NCBI GenBank assembly: GCA_003952965.2
Contig: RXIC02000488.1
Location: 41,643 to 105,642, forward strand
Direction: 5' to 3'
Origin: Morella rubra
Lineage: Eukaryota > Streptophyta > Magnoliopsida > Fagales > Myricaceae
Length of the DNA: 64,000 bases
The translations under genes were made by a program, and so were the position numbers. Below are positions 22,627 through 34,439 of this stretch, piece after piece. The notes below the pieces were generated by a model. The model saw nothing but the letters and a program-made list of their open reading frames with translations, had not been told where the DNA came from and searched no databases. Every line of letters starts with the position of its first letter. Positions within the stretch are counted from its first letter, which is position 1.

Positions 22627-24264
22627 GATGGAGGTGCCTCCAAGCTTATATTTAATCATCCCAAATGTTTCTTAACCGATGTGGGACTGTTACAAGATGG
22701 TTCATTTTTTTTTTTGGGTTGGTGACTAATGGCTAAAAAAGCACCCATTGGACACTTTACCATTAGAAGAGTTCTGCAACACCAAATTTTTAAACAAGAG
22801 GCATATGAGAAGACACTAACGAATGAGTGGTCTAAGTCATGCAGAAACACAGTTGCTGCTTTCATTTTCGGCTGAACCAATTTGGCGGCCAACTTGCTTT
22901 TCTATCTGCTTTATGCTTGTGGCTGGAACAATGTGACAATCCTAATCAATTCCGAATTGGTCGTCCCGTGGTTGTCAAAATACTCTTGGATCATACCACT
23001 CCTACTTAGTTAAGCTTGTAGCTTAAGAAGTTTGTAAACGACTTCAGCTAGCAAAGTGCATTACAACGTCATCTGCATTGTCGATTCTGCAGATTTCCCA
23101 ATATGCATCAAATCCACACAGGCATTGGTAGTTTCAAATGTTTGAAATCTTTTACATCTTTTCCACTATGTTTTCTTTGGGCAAGTGCATCCTTTCCATC
23201 ATGTTGATGGATAAGCTTTTAGTACTCTTTTTTTTTTTTTTTGGGGGGGGTATTGGTAAGTACCATATAATAAAAAGGTAAGTCATTGTACAATGATGGA
23301 AAACACGAGAGAATTCAGGCGCTCAGGAGCCACAGTCCACCCTCGACACAAAATAGAGCCACTTACAATTACAAGAAACTGCTTAACATAACAAGAAGAC
23401 TACTTGTATCTATCCAACATCCCAAGCTCTGGAAGATACTTTCTCAAATGGAGCTAGCTTCCACTTCATGGAATTAATTTTAGCTCTAATCTTAATTGGA
23501 CAATACAAGGCAACGGGTAAGCTAAGCATTGGGGATACTGAAATATATTTGAAAGAAAGGAATATTATACCAAATTTCTCAACTGTATCCCATATATAAT
23601 GCGGCAATCATAAGAACCTATAATAATTGCCACCCTAAACTATCATAAGCCTGCTCGCTTCAGCTATTAGAGTACAACTGCTAAAATTGGTGACCATATT
23701 GCAAATAGGATGTCAACTCGATGAAGTCAAGTGCAGGTACTAACTACAATACAAGGAATCTAGTTATCAAAGCTGCTAAAAATAGTTGGAACATATTCTT
23801 AAAGAGGAAAGGGCTCGGAATTGGCAAGAGAAGCAACGAGCATCCAGACATTTACGGTAATCAAGGCAGAGAGTAAATAACTTGGGAGGACAGAGTGTGA
23901 AAAAGAATGACACTAGTGTTAAGCCACTGTAAGAGGCGACCCCTGAAGACGAGTAACAAAAGAATATGTATCTAAATACTCTTTTCGACTCTTGATAAGA
24001 TCAGAATGGCACGACTTACTGATACCCATTATGGAAACTTCAAACTTTCCTCCTTAATATTGAATTTAAAACACAAAAAAGCACTTCTAAAACTTGTTGC
24101 CACAATATAAAAGCAGAAATGCTACTTTCTAATACCACAACAAAAATATAGCAATCCAACCAATAGCTGTTCTGTCGCCATGCGTACAGTGTAACATGAC
24201 AGCAAGTACAACCTCTGGCATTACCATTCCTTTGCCAGAAAATCAAACCACTGGATCTCTAGTG
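22627..24264. other. Intergenic and 3' flank of hnRNP-like gene
   Basis: Contains 'aaccgatgtgggact' near 22675-22690, a phrase often met in plant LTRs, and a T16/G8 homopolymer junction at 23229-23252. The last 250 bp are probably the 3' UTR of the minus-strand gene. No other gene supported. Confidence 0.4.
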
Positions 24265-27200
24265 CTAAGCCTGCCTGGACTGAGAACCACTATATCCACC
24301 CCCATAACCCCCAGTGGCCTGCGCAGGATCAGATCTCCATCCTGCATTGGAGTACCCTGAATTTCCATTTGTGTCACTGTAGCCGCCTCCCATGTAGCCA
24401 CCAGCCATCGCGTGTTGCTCTGCTGCACTAGCACCAGCACCGGCATTGCTACTTGGGGCACTTCCACCACGTGCCCCAACAGTTCCATACCCACCAGAAT
24501 AAGGAGCATCACTTCCACTATAATTACTATAACCATAACCTTGGTTGCTGTACCCAGATGCTCCACTTGGGGATTGACCCCTTGGAGCAGAAACGGGACC
24601 ACCACTACCAGGAGTGTTCCAAGAAGCTGCAGCTGCATACCCTGCATTTCCACCATAGCCTGATGCACCATACCCAGAAGGAGTTTGGCTGCTCCATGTA
24701 GTTTTAAGTGCACCTGGCCCCCCACTTCCATAACTAGCATTTGGAGCATTTGGGCTTCCATATGCCCCAGTGGGACCACCAAATCCAGTATTTGCACTTC
24801 CATAACCGCCAACACCATAACCGCCATAACCGCCATAACCAACTGCACTGTTAGCTGCTCCATAACCATAACCTGGTCCAGCATAGCCAGAATACGGTGG
24901 GAAACCACCTCCAGTAGTTTGAGGCTGCATATATCTGCTGCCATCTGTTCGCCCATCAAACATATTTGTATTTGCACCAGAGGCACCATAACCTTGATAG
25001 TTGCCACGGCCACCACCACTAGGATTTGCATCTTTAGGAAGCGCTCGTTTTACTTCAACTGATTTACCATTCAAGTCATGGAAGGTCTTGTGAAGAACTC
25101 TATCAACAGCATCCTCAGTATCAAACGTTATGAAACCAAAACCGCGAGGCCGTTGAGTATTCTGGTCATACATTATTACCACATCAGTTACTTGTCCATA
25201 GCTTTCAAAGTACTGACGAAACCCATCTTCTGTCAGGCTTGAGGGTAACCCTCCAACAAATATCTTTTTGGTCTTAAAATTTCCTCCCCCTCCAGAGGTT
25301 CTACCAGGATTAAAGCTTCCAGTTCTTGATGAAGTCTGCTGTTCTTCTCTGGATAAAGCCCTCTTTGCCTCTACCTGTGCAGGCACAATGGAATCTAACC
25401 ATTTAAGTACAAGTAAAAACTATACATCCAAGGAAAAATGACAATGTGACCAACAAGTTTATGTTCACACTTCGACAATCCTTTTGTACGAAAACCAACT
25501 GAATGATTTTCATCTTTTTGCACTTACATTCATTATTTTGACACCTCTTTTCACCATGCCATCACTTTGAGAATATAAAGGTGGAAAATTGGCCATAAAA
25601 TCATAGCCACAATCAGTTCCTTAGGCATTACGGTTCTTGGAAAAACCATTGATTGGATGCAGTTCCACACACACATTACAAGCATACTCAATCTCAACAA
25701 TGTTATCCTGGCACAGGTGCCACAAAGGTCTTGTTACTTCTGTAAGGCATAGATTTAGGATACAGAAAAATACAAAGAAAGGGCACCAAAAAGCTCCGAC
25801 CTCAAACCATCACAATGCAAAATTATATTACCCTTAATGAGAGTAACTTAATACTGAGGTTTTAACTTCTTTTTTCATTTAGATTTTGCCTCAGGGAACA
25901 GTACAAACTGAGTTCTCACGTCCATTCACTACCACCCAAATTCAATCAGACACACAAGTCAAACATTTTCACCACTAAAGAAGAAAATAAAGGACTATAA
26001 AATTAGAGATCTAGCAATTTCTTTACAAGAAAATATAAACATTTTTTTTGAGTGCATAGGAATTAGGAAGGAATACTGTTTTTTCTTTTGGGGTTTTTTT
26101 TTTTCGTTGGGGAGGGTGATTTTTGAAAAAGGTTGGTAGGAACCCAAAGGAAAAGATGCAGAAATAACCAAGTTTCAAATTATAGATTACATTGATGTTT
26201 TTCCAAATATAGATAGCAATTACAGCACATAAGTAGAATTAAGCTAACTGAAAGGGAATTTGTGGTCCCTAGGATCTGAAACCATGGAAGAATAATCTCC
26301 ACAGAATGAATATTTTCATGTATTAAATATTTTTCCTTCTTACAAGATATCTATAGCCTAAAGAATCATAAAGATGAGAAAAACCAAACATCAAGTAACC
26401 AAAGAATTCTTAGGAAGGTACCAGTCAAGTGTCCTTGAAATTTTGTGAAAAGGTACAGAATTTTTTAAAGTCACCATTTCCAATTGCAAACAGAAAAGAT
26501 CAACAAGTCTGATAGAAAGACCACTACGCAAGACCACAACCCCGTATAGGAAGAATCACTAAAAATTATGCACATTATCCCGTAGAAAAATAACAAAATG
26601 CAATACACCAGTGGAAAAAGCCAAGATGGAAGAGTAAGAGACAAGTCTCACCTTGTACCAAACATCAGTAGCTTATAGAAAAGCAACTAGTTTTATACTT
26701 TCCAATCAACCAAAATGAACACAAAACTTGAAAGCAAAAAACAAGAAAAAAGACCCCGGAAACCTAAACCCCCTGATCAGCAAATAAACAAAGAAATGTA
26801 AACGAGAAGAAAAACCCCACTAACACTACATCCTAACAATTAAAAAACCAATAAAAGATATACAGCAAAGAAATAATGCAGTAAGATAGTACTCAGATAA
26901 AACCCATAGCCACAAAGACACAACTCCAACAGATTTAAGAAATTAGGCGACACCCATTGGACTTGAGCGCAACAATTAAAAAAATATGAAAACTGGGAAA
27001 CTAGGAAAGAACTCGATGAGTCGGTGAGAGAATGACAACTAACCGTGCGGCCATCGATGGTGTGCCTCTCCTCGAGGACGCGGTCGAGGACGGAAGGGTC
27101 AGAGAAGACGACGAAGCCGAAGCCACGAGGGCGGCCGGTGGGCTTGTCACGCATGATGACAGCCTGGGCGACCTGGCCGTACTGGCCGAAGTAGTCCCTC

Positions 27201-27265
27201 AAGGTGTCCTCGCTCGTGTCCCATGCTATTCCTCCTATGAACACCTTTCCTTCGTCTGAATCCAT
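24265..27265 (-). CDS. RNP1: Two-RRM glycine-rich hnRNP-like RNA-binding protein
   Basis: Two coding exons, 27265-27044 and 25374-24265, with a 1669-bp intron; 443 aa. ATG at 27265. RRM1 spans residues about 7-80 (RNP2 VFIGGI, RNP1 RGFGFVVF); the intron falls just before its end. RRM2 spans about 111-185 (RNP2 IFVGGL, RNP1 RGFGFITF). The remaining 250 residues are a low-complexity tail rich in glycine, tyrosine, serine and alanine (repeated YGGYG, GYGYS). This matches plant heterogeneous nuclear ribonucleoprotein 1-like proteins, which bind mRNA and shuttle or act in the nucleus; the tail type is prone to condensate formation in relatives. The glycine-rich tail gives long open frames on other frames, which are shadows. 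A telobox lies about 100 bp upstream. Confidence 0.9.
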
Positions 27266-27360
27266 TTCTCTCCCTCTCTGTCTCTCTCCGAGTGTCTCTA
27301 TGTTTCTAATACGAGAGAGAAGGCGGGGGAGGGTGGACTCGAGGAGGGAAGTGCTACTGG

Positions 27361-27369
27361 TTAGGGTTT
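27361..27369 (-). promoter_or_regulatory. Telobox upstream of the hnRNP-like gene
   Basis: TTAGGGTTT on the plus strand, AAACCCTAA on the gene's strand, 96 bp before the ATG. It lies in a leader that also has a CT/GA-rich run (27266-27298). Fits co-regulation with translation and RNA-processing genes. Confidence 0.55.
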
Positions 27370-27451
27370 TGTTTGAAAACGACGCCGAGTTTAGAATCCA
27401 TGAGAATAAAATTTATTATAAGTATAAACGTTTGAACACGTTCATCACCAA

Positions 27452-27536
27452 GGGGTGGTGGCGCAGTTGGCTAGCGCGTAGGTCTCATAGCTTCTGAGTT
27501 ATCCTGAGGTCGAGAGTTCGAGCCTCTCTCACCCCA
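27452..27536 (+). tRNA. trnM-CAT: Elongator tRNA-Met (CAT) with 11-nt intron
   Basis: Full cloverleaf: acceptor GGGGTGG (27452-27458) pairs with TCACCCC (27529-27535), discriminator A27536; D arm GCGC/GCGC; anticodon loop CTCATAA with anticodon CAT at 27486-27488; T arm GAGAG-TTCGAGC-CTCTC. An 11-nt intron (27490-27500) lies one base 3' of the anticodon, the canonical position; plant elongator tRNA-Met genes are among the few that keep an intron. A CAA-containing upstream stretch and a T7 run downstream complete the pol III unit. Confidence 0.96.
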
Positions 27537-27544
27537 CCACATAA

Positions 27545-27551
27545 TTTTTTT
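27545..27551 (+). terminator. RNA polymerase III terminator
   Basis: Run of seven T, 9 bp after the tRNA-Met 3' end. Confidence 0.8.
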
Positions 27552-28456
27552 GCCATTTTTCGAATAAAAGGTCAAAAATTGAAATTTATGAAATTCTACG
27601 TTATGTTTTTTTCTTGTATTTTTTATACCTATGCAGCACTTACTGACATTATCTCACTGATTTTTCCTTCCATCAAACCAATAATTTAAATTTTACAAAT
27701 AGCGTTCACCAAATCTCCCATTAATAATAAAAGATACCCACCAATTTTCACATTTTAATTGCATGGAGAAAATTTCCATTAAAAATAAAATAAAATAAAA
27801 TCAACGAGACCATGTAACGAGGATTCCTCCTTCCTCTCTTTATCCTCCAACAAATATTTATTTCATCTTCTTAAGGGATTGGGGGTAGATTTGGGCAGCC
27901 TTGCTAAAGAGATTGTAGTTGAGGGACAACAACCAATTTGCTGAATTGTTGGTTAGAATTTGCTAAATTGTGGGTTAGCTCTAACAAGTCCACGTCTTTT
28001 GGTCTTTTTATGATGTGTGATTTCCTTTTCTTTTCCTCCAAAAACAGAAAAACTTACAAAAAAAGCCGAGTTACCGTTCTATTTTATAACCTTATCTCAA
28101 CCTACAAAAGTGAGATTTGGCCATAAATTGGAAACAACTTCATTTAAATCCCAAGAGATTGGTTTGGATGGTCAGAACTTGGAACCTAAGGGCTTGCTCT
28201 TCTTGAAATCTCAAATTGGAATCTTCCGCACGCAAATAATTCATTGAGATCATCCTACGACCAATCTGACCTATGTGGCTTAGGAGTTGCAGGCCGAGAT
28301 TACCTGCTTCTTAATTGGGTTCCACTTCAGTAGACCTATTAGACTGAGTTTCTCCTCGTCATTAAAAAAAGTTTATTTTGCAGCCATGAAATGTTGATCA
28401 ATATTATTTCGGAAGTTTAAACTACCATGTCCATCATATTTAGCTTTTGACCTATT
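27552..28456. other. Intergenic, no gene seen
   Basis: AT-rich spacer between the tRNA and the next MITE; short open frames lack recognisable domains. Confidence 0.5.
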
Positions 28457-28639
28457 AAAATTTATTAACGTGCGTCTTTTAAATAAATTATATGATTAAT
28501 ATATATATAATAAATAGGTAATACGATATGTTTTTAACTATCAGATCTTATTTTATATGATTAATATATGTAATAAATAAGTAATGTGATATATTTTTAA
28601 CGGTCAGATCTTATTAAAAGACACACGTTAATAAATTTT
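28457..28639. mobile_element. MITE with 24-bp inverted ends and internal direct repeat
   Basis: Ends at 28457-28480 and 28616-28639 are reverse complements with one or two mismatches (AAAATTTATTAACGTGCGTC at the left). Inside, a roughly 70-bp unit containing 'tttttaac.atcagatcttatttta' is repeated in direct orientation. Related sequence lies in NPF intron 3. Confidence 0.78.
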
Positions 28640-28991
28640 GGTTGTTAAAGACTTGAGTAGTCATGAATCATTCAACACAAGCGTCAATGGGATTAAAAAA
28701 AGAAAAAGTGTGTCAATAGGATGAGCAGCTTAGATGAGTTCGCGCAGACAAGCGTAAATCCGAATTCAATTTTTTCTACATTTCCACTTAGAAAAAAAAA
28801 ATTAAAGAAGAAAGCCCACGATTTACAGGCTGTGATCACACTCGGTCAAAAAAGAATCCTAAGCCCCCCCAACGGTCACTTCCTCCCTTTTCCCTCAAAT
28901 AGAAGACGATTAAATTAAAAAAAGACAAACTCAACGGCTTCCCACTATCTTCAAAACTCGCGGACCGTTTTGTCCCTACCCCCCTTCCCCC

Positions 28992-28993
<2 letters not shown>

Positions 28994-29022
<29 letters not shown>
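28994..29022. repeat. TC microsatellite in the 5' leader of the JASON-like gene
   Basis: About 14 dinucleotide units, 115 bp upstream of the ATG at 29137. Pyrimidine tracts of this kind are common in plant 5' UTRs. Confidence 0.85.
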
Positions 29023-29028
<6 letters not shown>

Positions 29029-29136
29029 TTGAAACAATGAAAACACAGTAGCCAGTGTCAAAACGTCGTTCTCTGGGCGAATCTAAAACCCATTAAGCAA
29101 AATCCTTGAGAGAGGAAAGATAAAAGATATTTTCCG

Positions 29137-31105
29137 ATGGGTTGCTTGCTTGGTTGTTTTGGTTCCTCCAATGATGGAGGGAGACGGAGGAAACAGAGCC
29201 GGTACAAAGTTCAGCCTCGTGATCACCAAGTAAGCGCTTTCTCAAGTTTTGTGATAACTTAGTTGCTCGACGTATTCCACGCTTTGTTTGATTGCTGAGA
29301 ATACGTCAGAAAGAAAAAGGAATCAAGGTTTTGAAGCTTTCTGTTCCCTTAAATTATTTGTTTCTGCTTTTGTTTCGAAAAAGTTCACATTGTCTAGTGA
29401 GTCAAGTCGCAAAAGGTTCGATCTTTAGGCTCAGTTTATTGAGGGTTCAAGATTTTGGTTCCTTCTAATGTCTCAGGCTTTCTCAGCAGCCGAACAAAGC
29501 TTAACTTGATAACTGTTTTATTGTTCAAGCTTGATTACGGTGTCGTCCAGCTTTTCCTTAAGCCTTTCTTTGGTTTCTGTGAACGGCAAGAAAAAGAAAG
29601 AAAGACTCAACGGCAGTCAAGTTGATCGTTGTTTTTATGGAATCAAATAACTGAAATTGAACTCTGAAACTTGCTGCAGAGAATTGTAAATTGCAAACCT
29701 GTGCAATCTGCTGTCTGTGTGATACAGGGCGCCTCCGAAAATCCCGTCAGAAACCCTGTTTCACAAGTCCGGTTAGTTATCAAATCCTGCACCTGTTTGA
29801 GTTTTACTGCCTCCCAATGTGCTCTATTCGATAACAGTAGTTTTTTTTTTTTTTTGAAAAAATAAAAGAACTTTTTTTGTCTACCGGGGTTTGTCTGCAG
29901 GGATGAGATCGAGAAAGAGTTGAGCTTCACAGCCCGAAAGAAAGTGACATTTGACTCCAACGTCAAAACCTATGAGCATGTTTCATGTGATGAAGATCGG
30001 AATGTCGTACTGGAGAGTAAAGGAAGCGGGAAGAAGGGGGAGGAGGAAAGCACAGCAGAATTAAGCCAATCGAAGTCCTGTTCTGAAGATAGTTCAATCA
30101 CGTCAATCTCAGGATCTTATCCTCCCAATCATAGGTACCAGAATTGCAGGGACAGCGATGATGAATACGAAGAACTGGATTATGAAGACAGTGATCTAGA
30201 AGAAGAAGAAGACGAAGACGAAGACGACAATGACGGTGAACGTGGACTAGAGGATAACAATTTGGATGAGGATGATGCCCATGGGATTGTGGAATCAAGG
30301 AGAACAATTTCTGCCGCTCATGTGTTTACTGAGGAAGCGAAACCTGTTGGGTCTAACCCATATGCTCGAGATAGGAGTGTCTACGTTCATCCTGTGCTGA
30401 ACCCAGTCGAAAATCTTTCTCAGTGGAAAGCTGTTAAAGCTAAAAGGGAACCACCATTGAGGCCTCAGAAAGAGAATTTTGTTTCCAATCAAGATCCCCA
30501 GGTTTCGTCTGGTTCAGAGCCAAGTTTTAAGGAATTGTCATTCAGTTTTAAGTCGGAAACCAAACAAGACAAGAATTCACACGAGGAAATAAAAGTTGAT
30601 GCTAGCCTTTCTAACTGGTTGGTTTCATCTGAGACGACTCCTGTCAATAAGAGTGGTACAACGGATCTTAATACCATACCACATGATAAAAGCAAGTCAG
30701 AAGAGTCTAACTTATCCAGGAGCCCAGATGATAGACCTATTTTAGGAGCATTAACAGTTGAAGAGCTCAAACAGTTTTCGGCTTCTTCTTCACCAAGGAG
30801 GTCCCCAAGTAAAAGCCCCGATGAGATGCCCATAATAGGCACTGTTGGGACCTACTGGAGTCACACTGTCCCTGCCAAGGATGCTGGCTCTGTCTCTTCC
30901 TACAAAGGAATACCAAACACAACGAGCAAATACAGAGAGGTACACGTGAAGTACAAATATTGTAGTTTTGCGTTAGTTGATGGTGTGGTTCTGATTAAAT
31001 TATATGGGTGTGCAGGATAAGAAAGTTAATTGGCACTCTACCCCATTTGAGACAAGATTGGAGAGAGCTTTGAACAGGGGTGTTGCTGAAGCTAGAGAGC
31101 TTTGA
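29137..31105 (+). CDS. Acidic MGC-start protein, JASON-family-like
   Basis: Four exons: 29137-29229, 29680-29771, 29901-30939, 31016-31105; 437 aa as read. The start MGCLLGCFGS offers Gly2 for N-myristoylation and Cys3 and Cys7 for acylation, so membrane attachment is likely. A conserved-looking block RKKVTFDSNVKTYEHV sits at about 74-89. A long Glu/Asp tract spans about 145-190. A serine-rich C-terminal half carries the motif pairs RPILGALTVEELKQF and MPIIGTVGTYW. Exon 4 encodes NWHSTPFETRLERALNRG. This layout resembles plant JASON and relatives; JASON organises meiosis II spindles in Arabidopsis, and whether this copy does so is unknown. A 32-bp tandem duplication in exon 4 makes the frame end at TGA 31103, inside the second repeat. 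Skipping the shadow frame that reads through the intron after 30939 is supported by the GAG|GTACAC donor and the TGCAG|GAT acceptor. Confidence 0.75.
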
Positions 31106-31125
31106 ACAGGGGTGTTGCTGAAGCT
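31062..31125 (+). repeat. 32-bp perfect tandem duplication in the last exon
   Basis: 31062-31093 and 31094-31125 are identical (each begins AGAGAGCTTTGAACAGG). As 32 is not a multiple of three, the frame changes after the first unit and meets TGA at 31103. With a single unit the frame would run on past the repeat for about 14 more codons. Confidence 0.95.
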
Positions 31126-31670
31126 TTCTCTTCTCATACTCCTGGTGTATGTTCGAGGAACTTGTGATATGGCCTTGAAGTATTTTTGTGTTTTTGGCAA
31201 CCATATGTTAATTCTTTGGTGAAGGTCATTTTGGTATTGTGTGACATTCGTTTGCTGTTGTAATTTCTTGGTGTGTGCTAATGCACTTCAATTGAAGTTT
31301 TTTGTGAAGCTTGATTTGGCTGTGACAGTTGGTTGCTGTTGTATGTAATATCTTGGCATTTGCTAATGAAATTCTATTTATTCTTTCGTCAGATGTTCCG
31401 TTCTGCATTCTGTAGTGGCATAACTGACTATTGTTTAACTCAAATATTTCTATGTTATCAAATCTCATTCGAATGATTAAGTTCACAATTGCAACCATTA
31501 TTGTGAGTTGATGATGAAGTTCTAATACGCCGTTTGTAAAAACTGGTAATTACTGGAAAATCATCTTTCTATCAAGTGGGCTAAAAAATTCTGATAAGAT
31601 TCAATGCTTCTAAATTTCACAATTCTCAAAGCTGTTGGGTTACTATCATATAATTTTATTTTGACTGATG
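31126..31670. other. 3' flank of the JASON-like gene
   Basis: Likely 3' UTR followed by AT-rich spacer; no gene supported. Confidence 0.5.
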
Positions 31671-32965
31671 TCAAAGTGTAATTATAAAGAAACTTAGGAG
31701 CTTAGGTCGGCTAGTACCTGTTCTCATACTGGCAGATATCTTGAAGTTAGAGAGGTTTCTGCACTCTTCCCCGCCCACAGTTCCATGAGGATACACCAGA
31801 AAGCCGGATATCTCCCAAGTTAGTGTATTGCAGAAATAAAAACAAAGTGAATGCATCTGTGATACCTCCATCCAAAATGTTCTCTTGAAGCTGGACTCTA
31901 CTCAGTCCAGTGCAGTTCTTAAAGACTTTCTGGAATTGGTAAGATAAGTTTATTTTTATTGGCTGCAAAGTTAATTCCTGGCGGAAGGGTTCCTGAAAAG
32001 TTGTTCTTGGAGAAGCTCACATAATCACATTTCTCAAGAAATTAGGATGAAGATCTTCAGGTATGGTTTCTGAGAAATTGTTGAAGGCAACATAGAGCAA
32101 AGTAAGTCTCCTCAAGCTGGTTATCGAGAAAGGCAGGGTTAATCAAGCTCTTCTAAGCTTTGCAAGGTATCTATTTCGGAAACAAGGGTTCCACTGAGTT
32201 GGTTGTCAGAAAGAATTTGATGGGCTTCGATAAGTGTCTGATGGTTGAAGGGATCAGAGAATGAAGTTGTTCGATAATTAAAGTTCTAGCAAATTTCACA
32301 AATTTCCTTTCGCTGAAGGTATATGACCTGAAAAAGGGGAGTTCCTGACAGATCATTAAGTTGTAGTTGCAAAGGAATGAGTTCTGACCAATTGGATGGG
32401 AGATTTCGATGAACTTCTCCTGGTAATCAATTATCTGAAATTCCCAACTCATGATAATTCTTAATACAGCCATGGCAAGAGGCAAGGACTTTGGAAGGCG
32501 GTTTACAGATAATTCACAAAATGTAGGGTTGTTGAAGAATCCAAGTTCTTTGGAGACGCTGAAATTCAGGCATGCATTTGTAACATTAATCTCTGAAGTA
32601 GTTTCAGGTTTCGTACTGAGGATGATATTGGACCTTCAAAGAGATTGCCGTTCAATTCAAGCACTTCCAGGTTTGACAAGAACCTCAACAATTGTCCCAA
32701 CCTCGTTGCACCGAATTCCAGTCCAGTTGCATGGCCAAGTACTGCTGTTGGTGAGTGTCCATGAAGGTAGAGAGCAAAGTGTTTTCCTGTTTAGCCGAGC
32801 TTTTACTTCTCTTTGTGCGAGGATTTCTACAAGAAAACAGGAGAGAATGGGATGGTGAAGAGTTGTCTGTACTGGTTTCTTCATACTCACCATTGCAGCA
32901 GTTCCATCAAGTGCAAAGAACCAGGTTTGCTTTTTTATCACTAACACATTGCTTGGTATCAAAGA
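31671..32965 (-). pseudogene. Decayed LRR receptor-kinase ectodomain (MIK2-like)
   Basis: Read on the minus strand from 32962. It shows an LRR N-terminal cap (SLPSWTLTNSSTWPCNWTGI around 32710-32770), scattered leucine-rich repeats between 32650 and 32150 in several frames, and a later ectodomain block (CTGLSRVQLQENILDGGIT, then RVQKPLNFKIS) down to about 31671. Stops and frameshifts occur throughout; transmembrane and kinase parts are absent. It belongs to the same broad family as the tandem genes at 48.8 and 57.9 kb but is clearly more distant than the fragment at 39996-40573. Confidence 0.78.
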
Positions 32966-33611
32966 TCCTCTGGATTTGAGTTTAGGCTTCTTTAAATTGG
33001 ACTATCGAGGTTCGTGAAGCACTTAGACTCGACCTTTTGTATTATTTGACAGTAATTATTCTACTTCAGGAACAAAATCAATTTTAAAGTTGGATTTTTT
33101 TTTTTACTTGAAACCAACAAGATTGCTTTAAAACAGATATTTTGGAATGTTAAAGAGTCCCATAGAGGAAGAAATCTAACCGGGCAGTCAAAACCCAACT
33201 GGATTTAAGCATTATGATGTGGGTTTGTCAATGGAACAATTTTTGTTGCCCAAAGCTGATCTTGCATGAGTGTATAGTTATCCAACAATACAAAGTTGGA
33301 TTGGACTAGATTCTGGATTTGTGTTCTATCCCCCATATGGATTTAGATTTGGACAGTGTTGAATAGGGGTTCCTGGCCATAGAAATTGATTGGAATTGAT
33401 CTGGGGGCTTCTTTTCATTGATCCAATCTGTAACAAGTCAAGTTTGCCTGCAGGCGTTCTAAGAAGGTTGATTTTGGGTTTAGACTTGTTCTGGCCTTGA
33501 ATATAATTCTGTCTAGTAATCTTAGCATGTGTATCTAAATCAATGGGTTAATGATCTTCTTCTCCACATTTGAACTTGGGTCACCATTTATCATTATCTT
33601 AGTGCTTTTTA
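32966..33611. other. Intergenic, no gene seen
   Basis: AT-rich; contains a T9 run at 33098-33106 but no supported coding region. Confidence 0.4.
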
Positions 33612-33735
33612 AAATGATACATGAAGGATACTAAATCCAATCAACTGAATAGCTTCCAAGTCTCATGTAGATTTTCACCTCTACAGGTAGCGTTGTTTCC
33701 TGAAAGCCTGCCATGTATCATATGGCACTGTGACT
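33612..33735. repeat. Dispersed block shared with 40574-40703
   Basis: The stretch starting AATGATACATGAAGGATACT recurs near-identically at 40574-40703. In the second copy it joins an RLK fragment on one side and is cut by the copia LTR on the other. Confidence 0.85.
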
Positions 33736-33789
33736 CGTACGTCTGCTATAAGAAAGTAAACCAGCACAGAAATAACATGCAGAAGGTGA

Positions 33790-34430
33790 AACTGAGAGTG
33801 GGGGATACCAAAGGATGGACCCCTCCCCCGATGGATGCAGTGAAGATCAATGTGGATTTAGCAATCAGGGAGACTTTTGCAGTTACAGCAGCGGTGATTC
33901 AAAATCATCTTGGTGAGTTACTGGGCTATGATTTTCAGGAAATTGCAGCAACTTCACCATTAGAAGGAGAGCCTGAAGCAGCTAGGAGGGGAGTGGAGAT
34001 GGCAACTAGATTGGGTTATGGGAGTGTTATACTCAAAGGTGATTCAGAGACAATCATTTGTGCCATTAATAGTCATCAGAAATGCACGGCATGGAGGATT
34101 CACAGCCAAGTTGAAGCAATTCATACTCTTCTTCAACAACTTGAAAAATGGAAGGCCACACATGTCCATAGGGGTGCAAATATGACAGTGCACCATTTAG
34201 CACGTTGGGTCGTCTCTGTGATTAGTTTAGGAGGCAATCCCCGTCTCTGATTTAACTTGTTGTATATAGGTACTAAACCCCATCATTGTAACTTTTTTAG
34301 TAGAATGAATGGAACATTTGAATGTTTTGATTACAAAAAATGAAAAAGAAATCCTAGGCCCATATATGTACTTTTACTGTTTATTCACAAAAACAGTAGG
34401 GATATTATGCTCATCTAGTAGGTACTAATG
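33790..34430 (+). mobile_element. LINE 3' fragment with RNase H-like domain
   Basis: Codons 33795-34250 encode most of an RVT_3-type RNase H-like domain: a DAVKINVDLA start where a catalytic Asp is expected (NVD), EGEPEAARRGVEMA, KGDSETII and HRGANMTVHHLARW. After the stop comes a non-coding tail with TGAATGGAACATTTGAATG and an A-rich end. The 3' part (34117-34430) recurs at 47662-47965. No upstream reverse transcriptase. Confidence 0.75.
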
Positions 34431-34439
34431 GATCATTGA

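Noticed and set aside
24243..25062. Long ORFs in other frames over the hnRNP-like exon 2
   Set aside because: Shadows of a Gly/Tyr-repeat tail; repetitive codons keep several frames open. The RRM frame is the real one.
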